Assembly (NCBI GenBank): GCA_965199725.1 | Contig: OZ241321.1 | Location: forward strand, 868,001-932,000 | DNA length: 64,000 nt | Direction: 5' to 3' | From: G965199725 sp965199725 | GTDB lineage: Bacteria > Pseudomonadota > Gammaproteobacteria > Nitrosococcales > Methylophagaceae | Part shown: positions 8,996-16,593 of the stretch, piece by piece | Numbering within the stretch: position 1 is the stretch's first letter | Layout of the letters: each line of letters starts with the position of its first letter | The notes under the pieces: generated by a model | What the model was told of the DNA's origin: nothing | Database searches by the model: none | Seen by the model: only the letters and a program-made list of their open reading frames with translations | Translations under genes and position numbers: made by a program

Positions 8996-9023
8996 ATATG
9001 GGGATATAAATATGGATTTCAAG
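8996..9023 (-). promoter_or_regulatory. Second heat-shock (sigma-32 type) promoter P2 for groES-groEL
   Basis: CTTGAAA (from 9023) and CCCCATAT (9003-8996) are spaced by 14 bases after CTTGAA, again close to the RpoH consensus. It lies about 83 bases upstream of P1 with very similar flanks (ATATCCCCATAT in both), suggesting the promoter was duplicated. It directly abuts the fxsA stop. Confidence 0.8.
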
Positions 9024-9030
9024 ACTTAGA

Positions 9031-9495
9031 TTAATTTAAATAACGATCGTCATCATCACGGCTGAATTTACCCTCAATGATGATAGGGTGAGCGTGACTA
9101 TGACTAGTCGGCGACTCCGTGACGGTATCGTCATAAAAAGAAAGGTATCCATGGCGCGCCAGACGTTTGATTAGTATTTGCCGACAGGCAGGCACAAGCA
9201 ACATAAAACCTATCGTATCAGTAAAAAAGCCTGGGGTCAGCAATAAAGCACCACTCAGTAGCAGAACAACTCCCTCCATCATAGCAAGTGCTGGCAACTG
9301 ACCACCAGCCAATACGACCTGTGCCCGCTTTAAGGTGCTGATGCCCTGGATACGAAGTAATGCAACGCCTAGTAATGCTGTAGCTATCACCATAAAAATT
9401 GTCCAACCAGTACCAACAACACTGCCAATCTGAATCAGAAAATAAATTTCTATGGGCGGCACCAATAGCAAAAATAACAGCATGAAACGAAACAT
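9031..9495 (-). CDS. fxsA: FxsA family membrane protein
   Basis: A 154-residue inner-membrane protein of the FxsA family, named because its overproduction in E. coli relieves exclusion of phage T7 by the F plasmid; its normal role is unknown. The family signature FLLLVPPIEIYFLIQIG covers the first membrane helix, and a further hydrophobic segment contains LLLSGALLLTPGFFTD (about residues 77-92). The C-terminal tail is polar. As in E. coli it lies close to groES on the same strand. Confidence 0.92.
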   Translation of the reverse strand: MFRFMLLFLLLVPPIEIYFLIQIGSVVGTGWTIFMVIATALLGVALLRIQGISTLKRAQVVLAGGQLPALAMMEGVVLLLSGALLLTPGFFTDTIGFMLLVPACRQILIKRLARHGYLSFYDDTVTESPTSHSHAHPIIIEGKFSRDDDDRYLN

Positions 9496-9606
9496 AAATT
9501 TATCTATTACACAGTAAAAAATTGATGATTAACAATATTGAAGCCTATATAGCTTTGCGATTACTTTTATTATTCCCAATTTTTATTCCCGTCTCCTGTC
9601 ACTCTA

Positions 9607-9624
9607 AATAAAAACATTTTTATT
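9607..9624. repeat. AT palindrome downstream of der
   Basis: AATAAAAA and TTTTTATT form a perfect eight-base inverted repeat around CA in the 223-base gap between der and fxsA. It contains no G-C pairs, so it is at best a poor terminator for der. Confidence 0.35.
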
Positions 9625-9718
9625 GGTAATGAACATCCAGTTCACCCACATTAATTCATGGTGTCTATATAATTTTAGGTAACTACATACCATAATTAAC
9701 AATGAACTGTGCTGTCTT

Positions 9719-11125
9719 TTAAAGATGTCGTACTCGTTTTTTTCTATTGGTATGCTGATGCTTTGTTGATCTTGGCGTTGAGTATTTATTTTTACGCCGC
9801 TCAAAGGGGTTATTACCCTGTTTAAACTCAATAAAAATTGGGGTGCCTTGCAATTTTAACGTATCACGAAATACATTTTCCAGATAGCGACGATAACTAT
9901 GTGGTGTCGCATTTATTTGATTGCCATGAATAACAATTCTGGGCGGATTCTTACCGCCAGAATGTGCATAACGAAATTTAATGCGGCGACCATTAATCAG
10001 TGGTGGTTGATGATAGGTCACGGCATTTTCTAACGCGCAAGTCAGCGCTGTTGTTGACAACTCAGCCATCGCGGAATCATAAGCCTTTTTTGCTGATGTA
10101 AACAACAAACCAATACCCCTGCCATGCAATGCAGAAATAAAGTGTATATCGGCAAAACGCAAAAACGATAACCGGCGTTCAATATCTGTCGCGACCAACT
10201 GCCGTTGTGACTTTGTCATACCATCACATTTATTGACAGCAATCACAACAGCACGACCACTCTTAAGAATAAGACCAGCCAAGCGGATATCCTGATCAGA
10301 CACGCCTTGGTGAGCATCCATGACTAATATCACCACATTAGCGTTATCCAAAGTCTGTAAAGTTTTAACAACACTGAGCTTTTCTACTGTTTCTGATACC
10401 TTGGAGCGCCTGCGTAAGCCTGCAGTATCAATTAACATATAGTCAATGCCCTCTTTTACAAAAGGAATATAAATACCGTCACGTGTCGTACCAGACTCAG
10501 CAGAAACGATAACCCGCTTTTCACCTGTCATGCCGTTAACTAATGTTGATTTGCCAACATTAGGACGGCCTAAAACAGCTAGGTGAATTACCTGCTTGCT
10601 GTCTTCGCTTAGTTTATAATCAATCGTTGTCAGATCAGGGCGAGCAGTTTGCAATGAAAAGAGCAGATTGGCGATGCCGTTTCCCCTTAACGCTGAAATC
10701 AAATAGGGTTCGCCAAGTCCTAATGAATAGAAATCGGTGGTTATTACTTCTCTTGGCTGGTCTTCTCCTTTGTTGACCACCAGCATGACTGGCTTACCAA
10801 CATTGCGTAAGCTGACAGCAATCATCTCATCATTGACTGTTAAACCAGCGCGACCATCCACTACAAAAAAAACAACATCTGCCTCTTTTAGTGCTAACTG
10901 AACTTGTTCGCGTACCAAATCAGGTAGATCACCAGATTGTTCAGTTACGCCACCAGTATCAATTAGCGTGAACGAACAATCTTGAGTGCTGACTTTGCCA
11001 TAGATTCGATCACGGGTAAGTCCTGCATAATCAGTCACCAGAGCATTGTAACTCTGGGTCAATCGGTTGAATAATGTTGATTTACCAACGTTTGGTCGAC
11101 CAACTAATGCAATAATTGGTGTCAT
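9719..11125 (-). CDS. der: GTPase Der (EngA), ribosome assembly
   Basis: Der has two tandem GTPase domains and a KH-like C-terminal domain and acts in maturation of the 50S subunit. GRPNVGKST appears twice, at residues 8-16 and near 185, with DTGG and DTAG switch motifs. The second G4 motif is a normal NKCD, but the first reads NKGE where NKxD is expected. The C-terminal region contains FRYAHSGGKNPPRIVIHGN, and a basic tail ends the protein. At 468 residues it is near the usual length. It follows bamB by four bases in the yfgM-bamB-der order typical of gammaproteobacteria. Confidence 0.97.
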   Translation of the reverse strand: MTPIIALVGRPNVGKSTLFNRLTQSYNALVTDYAGLTRDRIYGKVSTQDCSFTLIDTGGVTEQSGDLPDLVREQVQLALKEADVVFFVVDGRAGLTVNDEMIAVSLRNVGKPVMLVVNKGEDQPREVITTDFYSLGLGEPYLISALRGNGIANLLFSLQTARPDLTTIDYKLSEDSKQVIHLAVLGRPNVGKSTLVNGMTGEKRVIVSAESGTTRDGIYIPFVKEGIDYMLIDTAGLRRRSKVSETVEKLSVVKTLQTLDNANVVILVMDAHQGVSDQDIRLAGLILKSGRAVVIAVNKCDGMTKSQRQLVATDIERRLSFLRFADIHFISALHGRGIGLLFTSAKKAYDSAMAELSTTALTCALENAVTYHQPPLINGRRIKFRYAHSGGKNPPRIVIHGNQINATPHSYRRYLENVFRDTLKLQGTPIFIEFKQGNNPFERRKNKYSTPRSTKHQHTNRKKRVRHL

Positions 11126-11129
11126 GTTT

Positions 11130-12302
11130 TTATTGGATGCGTAATGCTGTTAATGTGCCATCTGTAGCAGTAATAAATACAAGTCCATTTTTGATGATTG
11201 GTTTACTGTTGATAGCAGCATCCGCAACCTTTTTACGGGCAATAAAACGACCGTCTTGACGTGATATCCAGTGAGTATAACCCTCAATATCACCCACGAT
11301 AACATAGTTACCTGCAACAATGGGTGCTGACAACTTACGTTTTAATAGTCCTGTTTGCCGCCACAAAGCATCGCCTGTCTCATCCTGCAATGCCCAAATT
11401 TGGTCGCTATCATCACCGACATAAACAGCATCGCCAATAGCCACATCCAAACCTGAACGAGATGACATATCACGTGACCATACTTTCTGACCACTCATCA
11501 ATTCTAATGCTGCAACCTTTCCGTGATAGGCAACGACATAGGCTTTATCGTTAACAACGACTGGAGATGAATCAATATCAACTAAACGATCAAGCTCAGT
11601 CCTGCCACGCGCAACTGCAATACTGGTTTGCCACATTAATTTGCCATCAACAATTGACAGGGCCACTAATTTACCACCAGCACAGCCTGCCAATACCATA
11701 TCGCCCGCTACTACCGGCTCGCTATCCCCCCTAAGGCTCAGCAGTGGTACATCTCGCTGATACACCCATATATGAGCACCATTTTCTACAGATAAGCCAC
11801 TTATCCGACCATCTGCTGTACTCACAATCACAACGCCTTGCGATGCTTTTGCTGGCGCTAAAATCTCACTCGTCTGCTTCTTTTGCCAAAGCACCGTGCC
11901 GCTTTTTTCATCCAATGCAAACAGATCACCTTCGCCAGTGCCAGCTAAAATTAAGCTATCTCCTCCTCCTGCACCAGTTATCAGAGGCTCATCAAGATCA
12001 GTCTGCCATAACTGCCTCCCCGTCTGGATATCATAGCTATTTACCTTGCCTTCATGATCAACAGCAACAATCATGTCGCCCTGAATCCATGCAGCGAGAT
12101 CACTGTAATTACTATCACCTGTACCCGCACCCGTATCAACCGACCAAACAATTTGCGGCTCGAACTCAGGTAAAAATTCCGCTAATGGCTCAAAGGTCAG
12201 TTCATCAGACTTTTTAGTAAACCAATCAGTAACTGCACCACAAGCTGCCAGTAACCCCATAGCTAAAATAGTCGTGCTGGTAAGCAGTATTTTATTCATC
12301 AT
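11130..12302 (-). CDS. bamB: BamB, outer-membrane assembly lipoprotein
   Basis: BamB is the beta-propeller lipoprotein of the BAM complex that helps BamA insert outer-membrane proteins. The N-terminus has a lipoprotein signal (MNKILLTSTTILAMGLLAAC) with the lipobox cysteine about 20 residues in. Repeated PQQ-like blades are visible as GRQLWQTDLDEP, GTVLWQKKQ, GAHIWVYQRD, GKLMWQTSI and GDALWRQTG. The frame starts with two ATGs (12302 and 12299); either is possible. Its start lies inside the 3' end of yfgM (11-base overlap) and der follows immediately. Confidence 0.95.
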   Translation of the reverse strand: MMNKILLTSTTILAMGLLAACGAVTDWFTKKSDELTFEPLAEFLPEFEPQIVWSVDTGAGTGDSNYSDLAAWIQGDMIVAVDHEGKVNSYDIQTGRQLWQTDLDEPLITGAGGGDSLILAGTGEGDLFALDEKSGTVLWQKKQTSEILAPAKASQGVVIVSTADGRISGLSVENGAHIWVYQRDVPLLSLRGDSEPVVAGDMVLAGCAGGKLVALSIVDGKLMWQTSIAVARGRTELDRLVDIDSSPVVVNDKAYVVAYHGKVAALELMSGQKVWSRDMSSRSGLDVAIGDAVYVGDDSDQIWALQDETGDALWRQTGLLKRKLSAPIVAGNYVIVGDIEGYTHWISRQDGRFIARKKVADAAINSKPIIKNGLVFITATDGTLTALRIQ

Positions 12303-12936
12303 TTATACCTACTAAATCATCCAGTTTAAGTTGCAATAATCGTTGCCGCGGCCCAGGCCCAGTATCATACAATGACAAAAGTGCAGTCTGATAAGCGGCT
12401 TCTGCTTGTTTATTATTACCCTGAGCAATGTAAATATCACCGCGCAATTCAGCAAACAATGAGTTAAAAGCAGGTGCAGATGACTTTTCAATCAAGACTA
12501 GTGCCGATTGGTAGTCTATTTCGGTAAAAAGCAGCCGCGCCAAACGCAAACGTGCAATTTCAACCTGACCAATCAGCTTTGCGTTAAGCATGATCCACTC
12601 AAGGTAAGAGGTCGCCATTGCCGCATCATCCCGATCAATTGCTTGCTTTGCCATCGCAAAGGCAGAAAAGACAGCATAAGGTGTTGCAGCAAACTCGTTC
12701 AACAGGTGCTGCGTTTTATTGTCAGCCTCAGCAAATTCATCATCAGTTAACGACATAAGGTACTGATAACTAGTCGTTGCTGACTCAGTCTGTTCATGCT
12801 GGTATGTTACCCAGTAGCTAACACCCAATACAATAGCAATACCCAAGATACAAATAACGATAACTGACGCACCATGATCACGCCACCAAGCCTTAATCGC
12901 TTCGCCTTTTTCCTCATCTGATGCGTATATATCCAT
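12292..12936 (-). CDS. yfgM: YfgM, TPR-like protein associated with the Sec translocon
   Basis: A 214-residue single-pass membrane protein resembling YfgM, which in E. coli contacts SecYEG and PpiD and hands secreted proteins to periplasmic chaperones. The N-terminal MDIYASDEEKGEAIKAWW is family-like; one membrane helix follows (about residues 23-43, VIVICILGIAIVLGVSYWV), then a helical periplasmic domain. In E. coli hisS lies directly upstream; here a 0.7-kb spacer and lpxA occupy that place instead. Confidence 0.9.
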   Translation of the reverse strand: MDIYASDEEKGEAIKAWWRDHGASVIVICILGIAIVLGVSYWVTYQHEQTESATTSYQYLMSLTDDEFAEADNKTQHLLNEFAATPYAVFSAFAMAKQAIDRDDAAMATSYLEWIMLNAKLIGQVEIARLRLARLLFTEIDYQSALVLIEKSSAPAFNSLFAELRGDIYIAQGNNKQAEAAYQTALLSLYDTGPGPRQRLLQLKLDDLVGINDE

Positions 12937-13659
12937 CTCACACCTAAACTGTCCACTAGTATAAACTTAAGAATTATACGCTAAAGCACTACCCAAACGA
13001 TAAACTTAACATCACCCACGATCAATGAAAAATCAATCTTGGAAACTCCCTGCTAATTTGGATTGATAATGAAGCTAAGTACAGTCAGTATATGTTTAAA
13101 TTAACCAGGCATAATCTGGTTATTAGAAAAGTTACATCGTCTTAACCCTTCAGCATTAATGCCAAACTTACCTGTAGATAACTCCTAAGTATCGACCTAT
13201 TTTTTTACATACCCGCCCTAGTATTTCTAATATAAAATAAATAATTAAGATACTGATGTTTTCCAGTTTTCGTTAATTTTTATCTTTATTAGAAATCAAT
13301 AATTTTTTGATATTAAAACCACGCCATAATTTCAATATCCTGTTGTTCAAATCGTACTTACTTCAATTAATTGGGATATAATTCGTTATAATTGAATTCT
13401 TCCATTATGAAAGAATATCAGTGTTCGGCTTAATGACCAAGAATGAAATCCGCTTACTGTCGGTTTTCCTCCCGTTACTGCCAATAAAACAACTTTTCAA
13501 CCTTGCACATCTCGCTTATAATTAGGCAGATAAAAACCGTCCCTGCCTTCTTCTTACCTTGGAGATTATTGATTTTCTAGTTCTTATACTTTTTGATAAT
13601 CAGAAAAAGATTCAATACTCATCAGTTACTTTACTAGCAAAATTAAACTTGACTTACTT
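12937..13659. other. 723-base AT-rich spacer between yfgM and lpxA
   Basis: No gene is supportable on either strand. The stretch is strongly AT-rich with many stops in all frames. It contains a 54-base copy of an internal lpxA segment and a TTCAATTA/TAATTGAA inverted repeat at 13362-13396. The usual operon partners upstream of yfgM (hisS, ispG) are not here, so this may be a rearrangement junction. Confidence 0.6.
13112..13165 (-). pseudogene. Orphan 54-base copy of an internal lpxA segment
   Basis: Positions 13112-13165 match 13812-13865 inside lpxA at 53 of 54 bases (the only difference is A at 13134 against G at 13834), in the same orientation and exactly 700 bases away. On the minus strand it still reads GINAEGLRRCNFSNNQI, the conserved LpxA segment, in an open frame that ends shortly after. 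Flanking sequence is unrelated on both sides. It is a fragment with no start and no domain. Confidence 0.9.
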
Positions 13660-14430
13660 TTAACGGACGATACCGCCCTGCTGCACCTGCAAAAACTCAA
13701 TAAAAGCGTCCAGTTCATTTTTATCCTGCTTTATTCCTTTAAGTTTTGCTTCAGCATCCTCTATACGTAAGCCTGAACGATAAACCAGCTTATAAGCATG
13801 ACGAATATTTTTAATCTGGTTATTAGAAAAGTTGCATCGTCTTAACCCTTCAGCATTAATGCCAATAGGCTTGGCCATATGCCCAGACACCAGCAGATAC
13901 GGCGGTACATTGCGAGAAATAACGCTACCCATTGCACTAAAGGAGTATGCGCCTAAGCGATTAAACTGGCTAACTAAAGTAAAGCCGCCCAAAACAACAT
14001 GATCATCAATAATAACATGTCCCGCTAAAGATGCATTATTAGCAAACACATTATCATTGCCAACAATACAGTCATGGGCAATATGAACACAAGCCATAAT
14101 CCAGTTATTGTCACCGATTTTGGTTAAACCGCCTCCCTGAACTGTGCCTCGATTAATCGTGACGTTTTCACGGATAATATTGTCATTACCCATCTCCAGT
14201 AAGGTTGATTCACCTGCATACTTTTTGTCTTGGGGCTTTTCCCCAACTGAAGAAAATTGAAAAAATTGATTGGCTGAACCAATTTTTGCTGGCCCATTGA
14301 TAACAACATGCGATCCGATTTCGCAGGCAGCGCCAATCTCAACACCTGCACCAATAACAGAATAATGACCAATGTCAACGCTATCTGCAATACTAGCCGA
14401 AGGATCAATAATTGCAGTGCTATGAATCAT
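13660..14430 (-). CDS. lpxA: LpxA, UDP-GlcNAc acyltransferase (lipid A synthesis, step 1)
   Basis: LpxA transfers a hydroxyacyl chain from acyl-ACP to UDP-N-acetylglucosamine, the first step of lipid A synthesis. The 256-residue product shows left-handed beta-helix hexapeptide repeats from residue 1 to about 180, and H116 and H119 in HIAHDCIVGN correspond to H122 and catalytic H125 of E. coli. The C-terminal helical region contains GINAEGLRRCNFS, the part duplicated upstream of yfgM. Its start overlaps the fabZ stop by four bases, so the pair is translationally coupled. Confidence 0.98.
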   Translation of the reverse strand: MIHSTAIIDPSASIADSVDIGHYSVIGAGVEIGAACEIGSHVVINGPAKIGSANQFFQFSSVGEKPQDKKYAGESTLLEMGNDNIIRENVTINRGTVQGGGLTKIGDNNWIMACVHIAHDCIVGNDNVFANNASLAGHVIIDDHVVLGGFTLVSQFNRLGAYSFSAMGSVISRNVPPYLLVSGHMAKPIGINAEGLRRCNFSNNQIKNIRHAYKLVYRSGLRIEDAEAKLKGIKQDKNELDAFIEFLQVQQGGIVR

Positions 14431-14876
14431 TTAGGCATATCCTGATCTGTACACAAAATATCTGTACTGACAACCTGCTCGCTGTCAACAGCTGCTTCTG
14501 CGGCAAACTTCCATAAATTACGTTTATTTTTAACTAACTTAACGTGTAGCATCAATTGATCGCCAGGCTCAACCGGTCTTCTGAACCTCGCATTATCAAT
14601 GCCTGCCAGATAATAAAGCGCGTTATTCGAACGTACATCCGTGACTGTTTTAAATGCCAATAGCCCAGTGGCCTGGGCTAACGCCTCCAGTATAAATATC
14701 CCTGGCATGATAACACGTTGTGGAAAATGACCAGTAAATTGTGGTTCATTAAATGTGATATTTTTAATGCCAACCAATGATTGGCCAGGGATAAAATCAA
14801 TGACGCGATCAATCAATAAAAAAGGATACCGATGAGGTAAAAGGGTCTGAATTTCGTGGATGTCTATGGTATTCAA
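14427..14876 (-). CDS. fabZ: FabZ, 3-hydroxyacyl-ACP dehydratase
   Basis: A hot-dog fold dehydratase of fatty acid elongation that competes with LpxA and LpxD for hydroxyacyl-ACP. The 149-residue product has LLPHRYPFLLIDRV near residue 12 and the active-site segment with H50 (TGHFPQ) and E64 (ILEALAQATG). Where most homologues have PGVLxIEA this one has PGIFILEA. It is in the canonical lpxD-fabZ-lpxA order, 81 bases after lpxD. Confidence 0.97.
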   Translation of the reverse strand: MNTIDIHEIQTLLPHRYPFLLIDRVIDFIPGQSLVGIKNITFNEPQFTGHFPQRVIMPGIFILEALAQATGLLAFKTVTDVRSNNALYYLAGIDNARFRRPVEPGDQLMLHVKLVKNKRNLWKFAAEAAVDSEQVVSTDILCTDQDMPK

Positions 14877-14957
14877 TTTAAGTCATATCCTCGCTATTTA
14901 TAACGCCCTAAAATAACATGGTCTGCAACTGGAAAGAACTGTTGCAGCTTCATTTGC

Positions 14958-15971
14958 TTATTTAATTAATTTTTCCAGCGCTTTTACCTTGTCAATAAGC
15001 CTATGCATTTGGCGATAACGGGCAACATTCTTGCGCCAAAGCTGATTAGGCTCAGCAGGAATGCCAGAGGAGTATATTCCTGCCTTTTTAATAGACTTGG
15101 TAACCATTGACATGCCGGTTATCTGGACGCTATCAACAATTGTTAAATGACCTGCAATCCCAACCCTACCGCCTATAACACACCGTTTGCCTATACGCGT
15201 GCTTCCTGCTATGCCCACGCAAGCAGCAATAACAGTATCATCACCAATTATCGTATTATGCGCAAGCTGTATCTGATTATCCAACTTAACACCATTACCA
15301 ATAATGGTATCCTCAAGCGTGCCTCTATCAATTGTTGTATTGGCACCAATCTCAACATTACCACCAATCCTGACGCTACCAATTTGTGGAACTTTTATCC
15401 ATTTACCGTTATCATCAGCAAACCCGAATCCATCTGAACCTATTACAGCACCAGCATGAATTAAGCTATTTTCGCCAATTTTGACACACTTACATACAAT
15501 AACATTAGCATTAAGTCGTGACCCTATGGCAATCCTAACACCTTGCTGAATGACACAGCCATGGCCAATAACAACATCCTTGCCTATGTCAACGCCCGAC
15601 TCTATAACAACATGTGCTCCAATGGTTGCGCTGGAATGAATAAAGCTATCAGCATCAATTGACGAACTCGCATGAATACCCCGCTGTTGTCGCTTCACTG
15701 GATTTAATAAACCAGTAGCTTTGGCATAAGCCAAGTAAGGATCATCAACAACGATAGCATGGAAAGGTATCGTTAAGTCAGTTTTGCTATTTACAATAAC
15801 AGCGCCAGCAGCGGTGCTTGCTAAATATTTTTTATACTTGGCATTAGCCAAAAAACTAAGTTGATTTTTTTCCGCATTTTGCAATGTTGCGATACTGTCA
15901 ACTTGAAACCCTTTATCGCCTATAACTATACCACCAACATGCTCAGCTATTTGTCCTAAAGTCCACGCCAT
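14958..15971 (-). CDS. lpxD: LpxD, UDP-3-O-acylglucosamine N-acyltransferase
   Basis: LpxD adds the second hydroxyacyl chain in lipid A synthesis. The N-terminal uridine-binding domain (residues 1-100, with LSFLANAKYKKYL) precedes a left-handed beta-helix of hexapeptide repeats (about 100-290). The catalytic histidine is H238 in LAHNTIIGDD, and the C-terminus is helical. At 337 residues it is close to the E. coli length (341). It begins seven bases downstream of skp in the bamA-skp-lpxD order. Confidence 0.98.
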   Translation of the reverse strand: MAWTLGQIAEHVGGIVIGDKGFQVDSIATLQNAEKNQLSFLANAKYKKYLASTAAGAVIVNSKTDLTIPFHAIVVDDPYLAYAKATGLLNPVKRQQRGIHASSSIDADSFIHSSATIGAHVVIESGVDIGKDVVIGHGCVIQQGVRIAIGSRLNANVIVCKCVKIGENSLIHAGAVIGSDGFGFADDNGKWIKVPQIGSVRIGGNVEIGANTTIDRGTLEDTIIGNGVKLDNQIQLAHNTIIGDDTVIAACVGIAGSTRIGKRCVIGGRVGIAGHLTIVDSVQITGMSMVTKSIKKAGIYSSGIPAEPNQLWRKNVARYRQMHRLIDKVKALEKLIK

Positions 15972-15978
15972 GATTAAC

Positions 15979-16494
15979 TCATTGGGCTACTTTTGCTTTA
16001 AGTAAGACTAACACTTTATCAGTAATATCAGTGCGATCGCTGGCAAAAATGACACCTTGATACATAATTAAGTCATATGACTCTTTTTCAGCCAGATCTA
16101 CAATGGTTTGGGTAATCTCGCTTTCTAGCTTGCGTAATTCTTCGTTACGCCTAATTGAGAAATCTTCACTATACTCATCTTGCAGGCGCTTTAACTCTCG
16201 CTGCTCAGTCAAAATGGCGCGTTCCCTAGATTTGAGCTCATCTGTTGTCAAAATAACCGCATCTTTTTTCAGTGCCTCTTGTTTTTCTCTTAGCGCTTTA
16301 AATCTACTTTCCAATAATTTACTACGGGATAAAAATTCTTTCTCAAGTTTGGCTAATGCTTGTGATTTCTGTGGAGATTTTTCTAAAATCACGCCAGCAT
16401 TTACTATGCCAATCTTTAATTCATCAGCACTGGCTGACACTGCCATTAACAAAAATAACATACATGGCAAAATAAACGTCATATTCTTAATCAT
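15979..16494 (-). CDS. skp: Skp/OmpH periplasmic chaperone
   Basis: Skp is a trimeric periplasmic chaperone that carries unfolded outer-membrane proteins to BamA. The 171-residue precursor has a signal peptide (about residues 1-23, ending SASA before DELKIGIVN), the family opening strand, and then a long charged coiled-coil forming the tentacle arms (roughly residues 38-130). It sits between bamA and lpxD as usual. Sequence conservation in this family is low, so identity rests on length, coiled coil and position. Confidence 0.93.
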   Translation of the reverse strand: MIKNMTFILPCMLFLLMAVSASADELKIGIVNAGVILEKSPQKSQALAKLEKEFLSRSKLLESRFKALREKQEALKKDAVILTTDELKSRERAILTEQRELKRLQDEYSEDFSIRRNEELRKLESEITQTIVDLAEKESYDLIMYQGVIFASDRTDITDKVLVLLKAKVAQ

Positions 16495-16593
16495 TTGTTT
16501 ATTATCTCCAAAAAATAATCTGTTGCTAAAAGTTCTCTCTTTTCGTATCTTTTAGCCTGAAATATTCTGACTGATCAACATTTAAGCGGTTCC

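Noticed and set aside
9604..9718. Short ORF downstream of der on the minus strand
   Set aside because: It overlaps der out of frame and has no features of its own.
13362..13396. TTCAATTA/TAATTGAA inverted repeat as an insertion-sequence end
   Set aside because: No transposase, no target duplication and only AT-rich arms.
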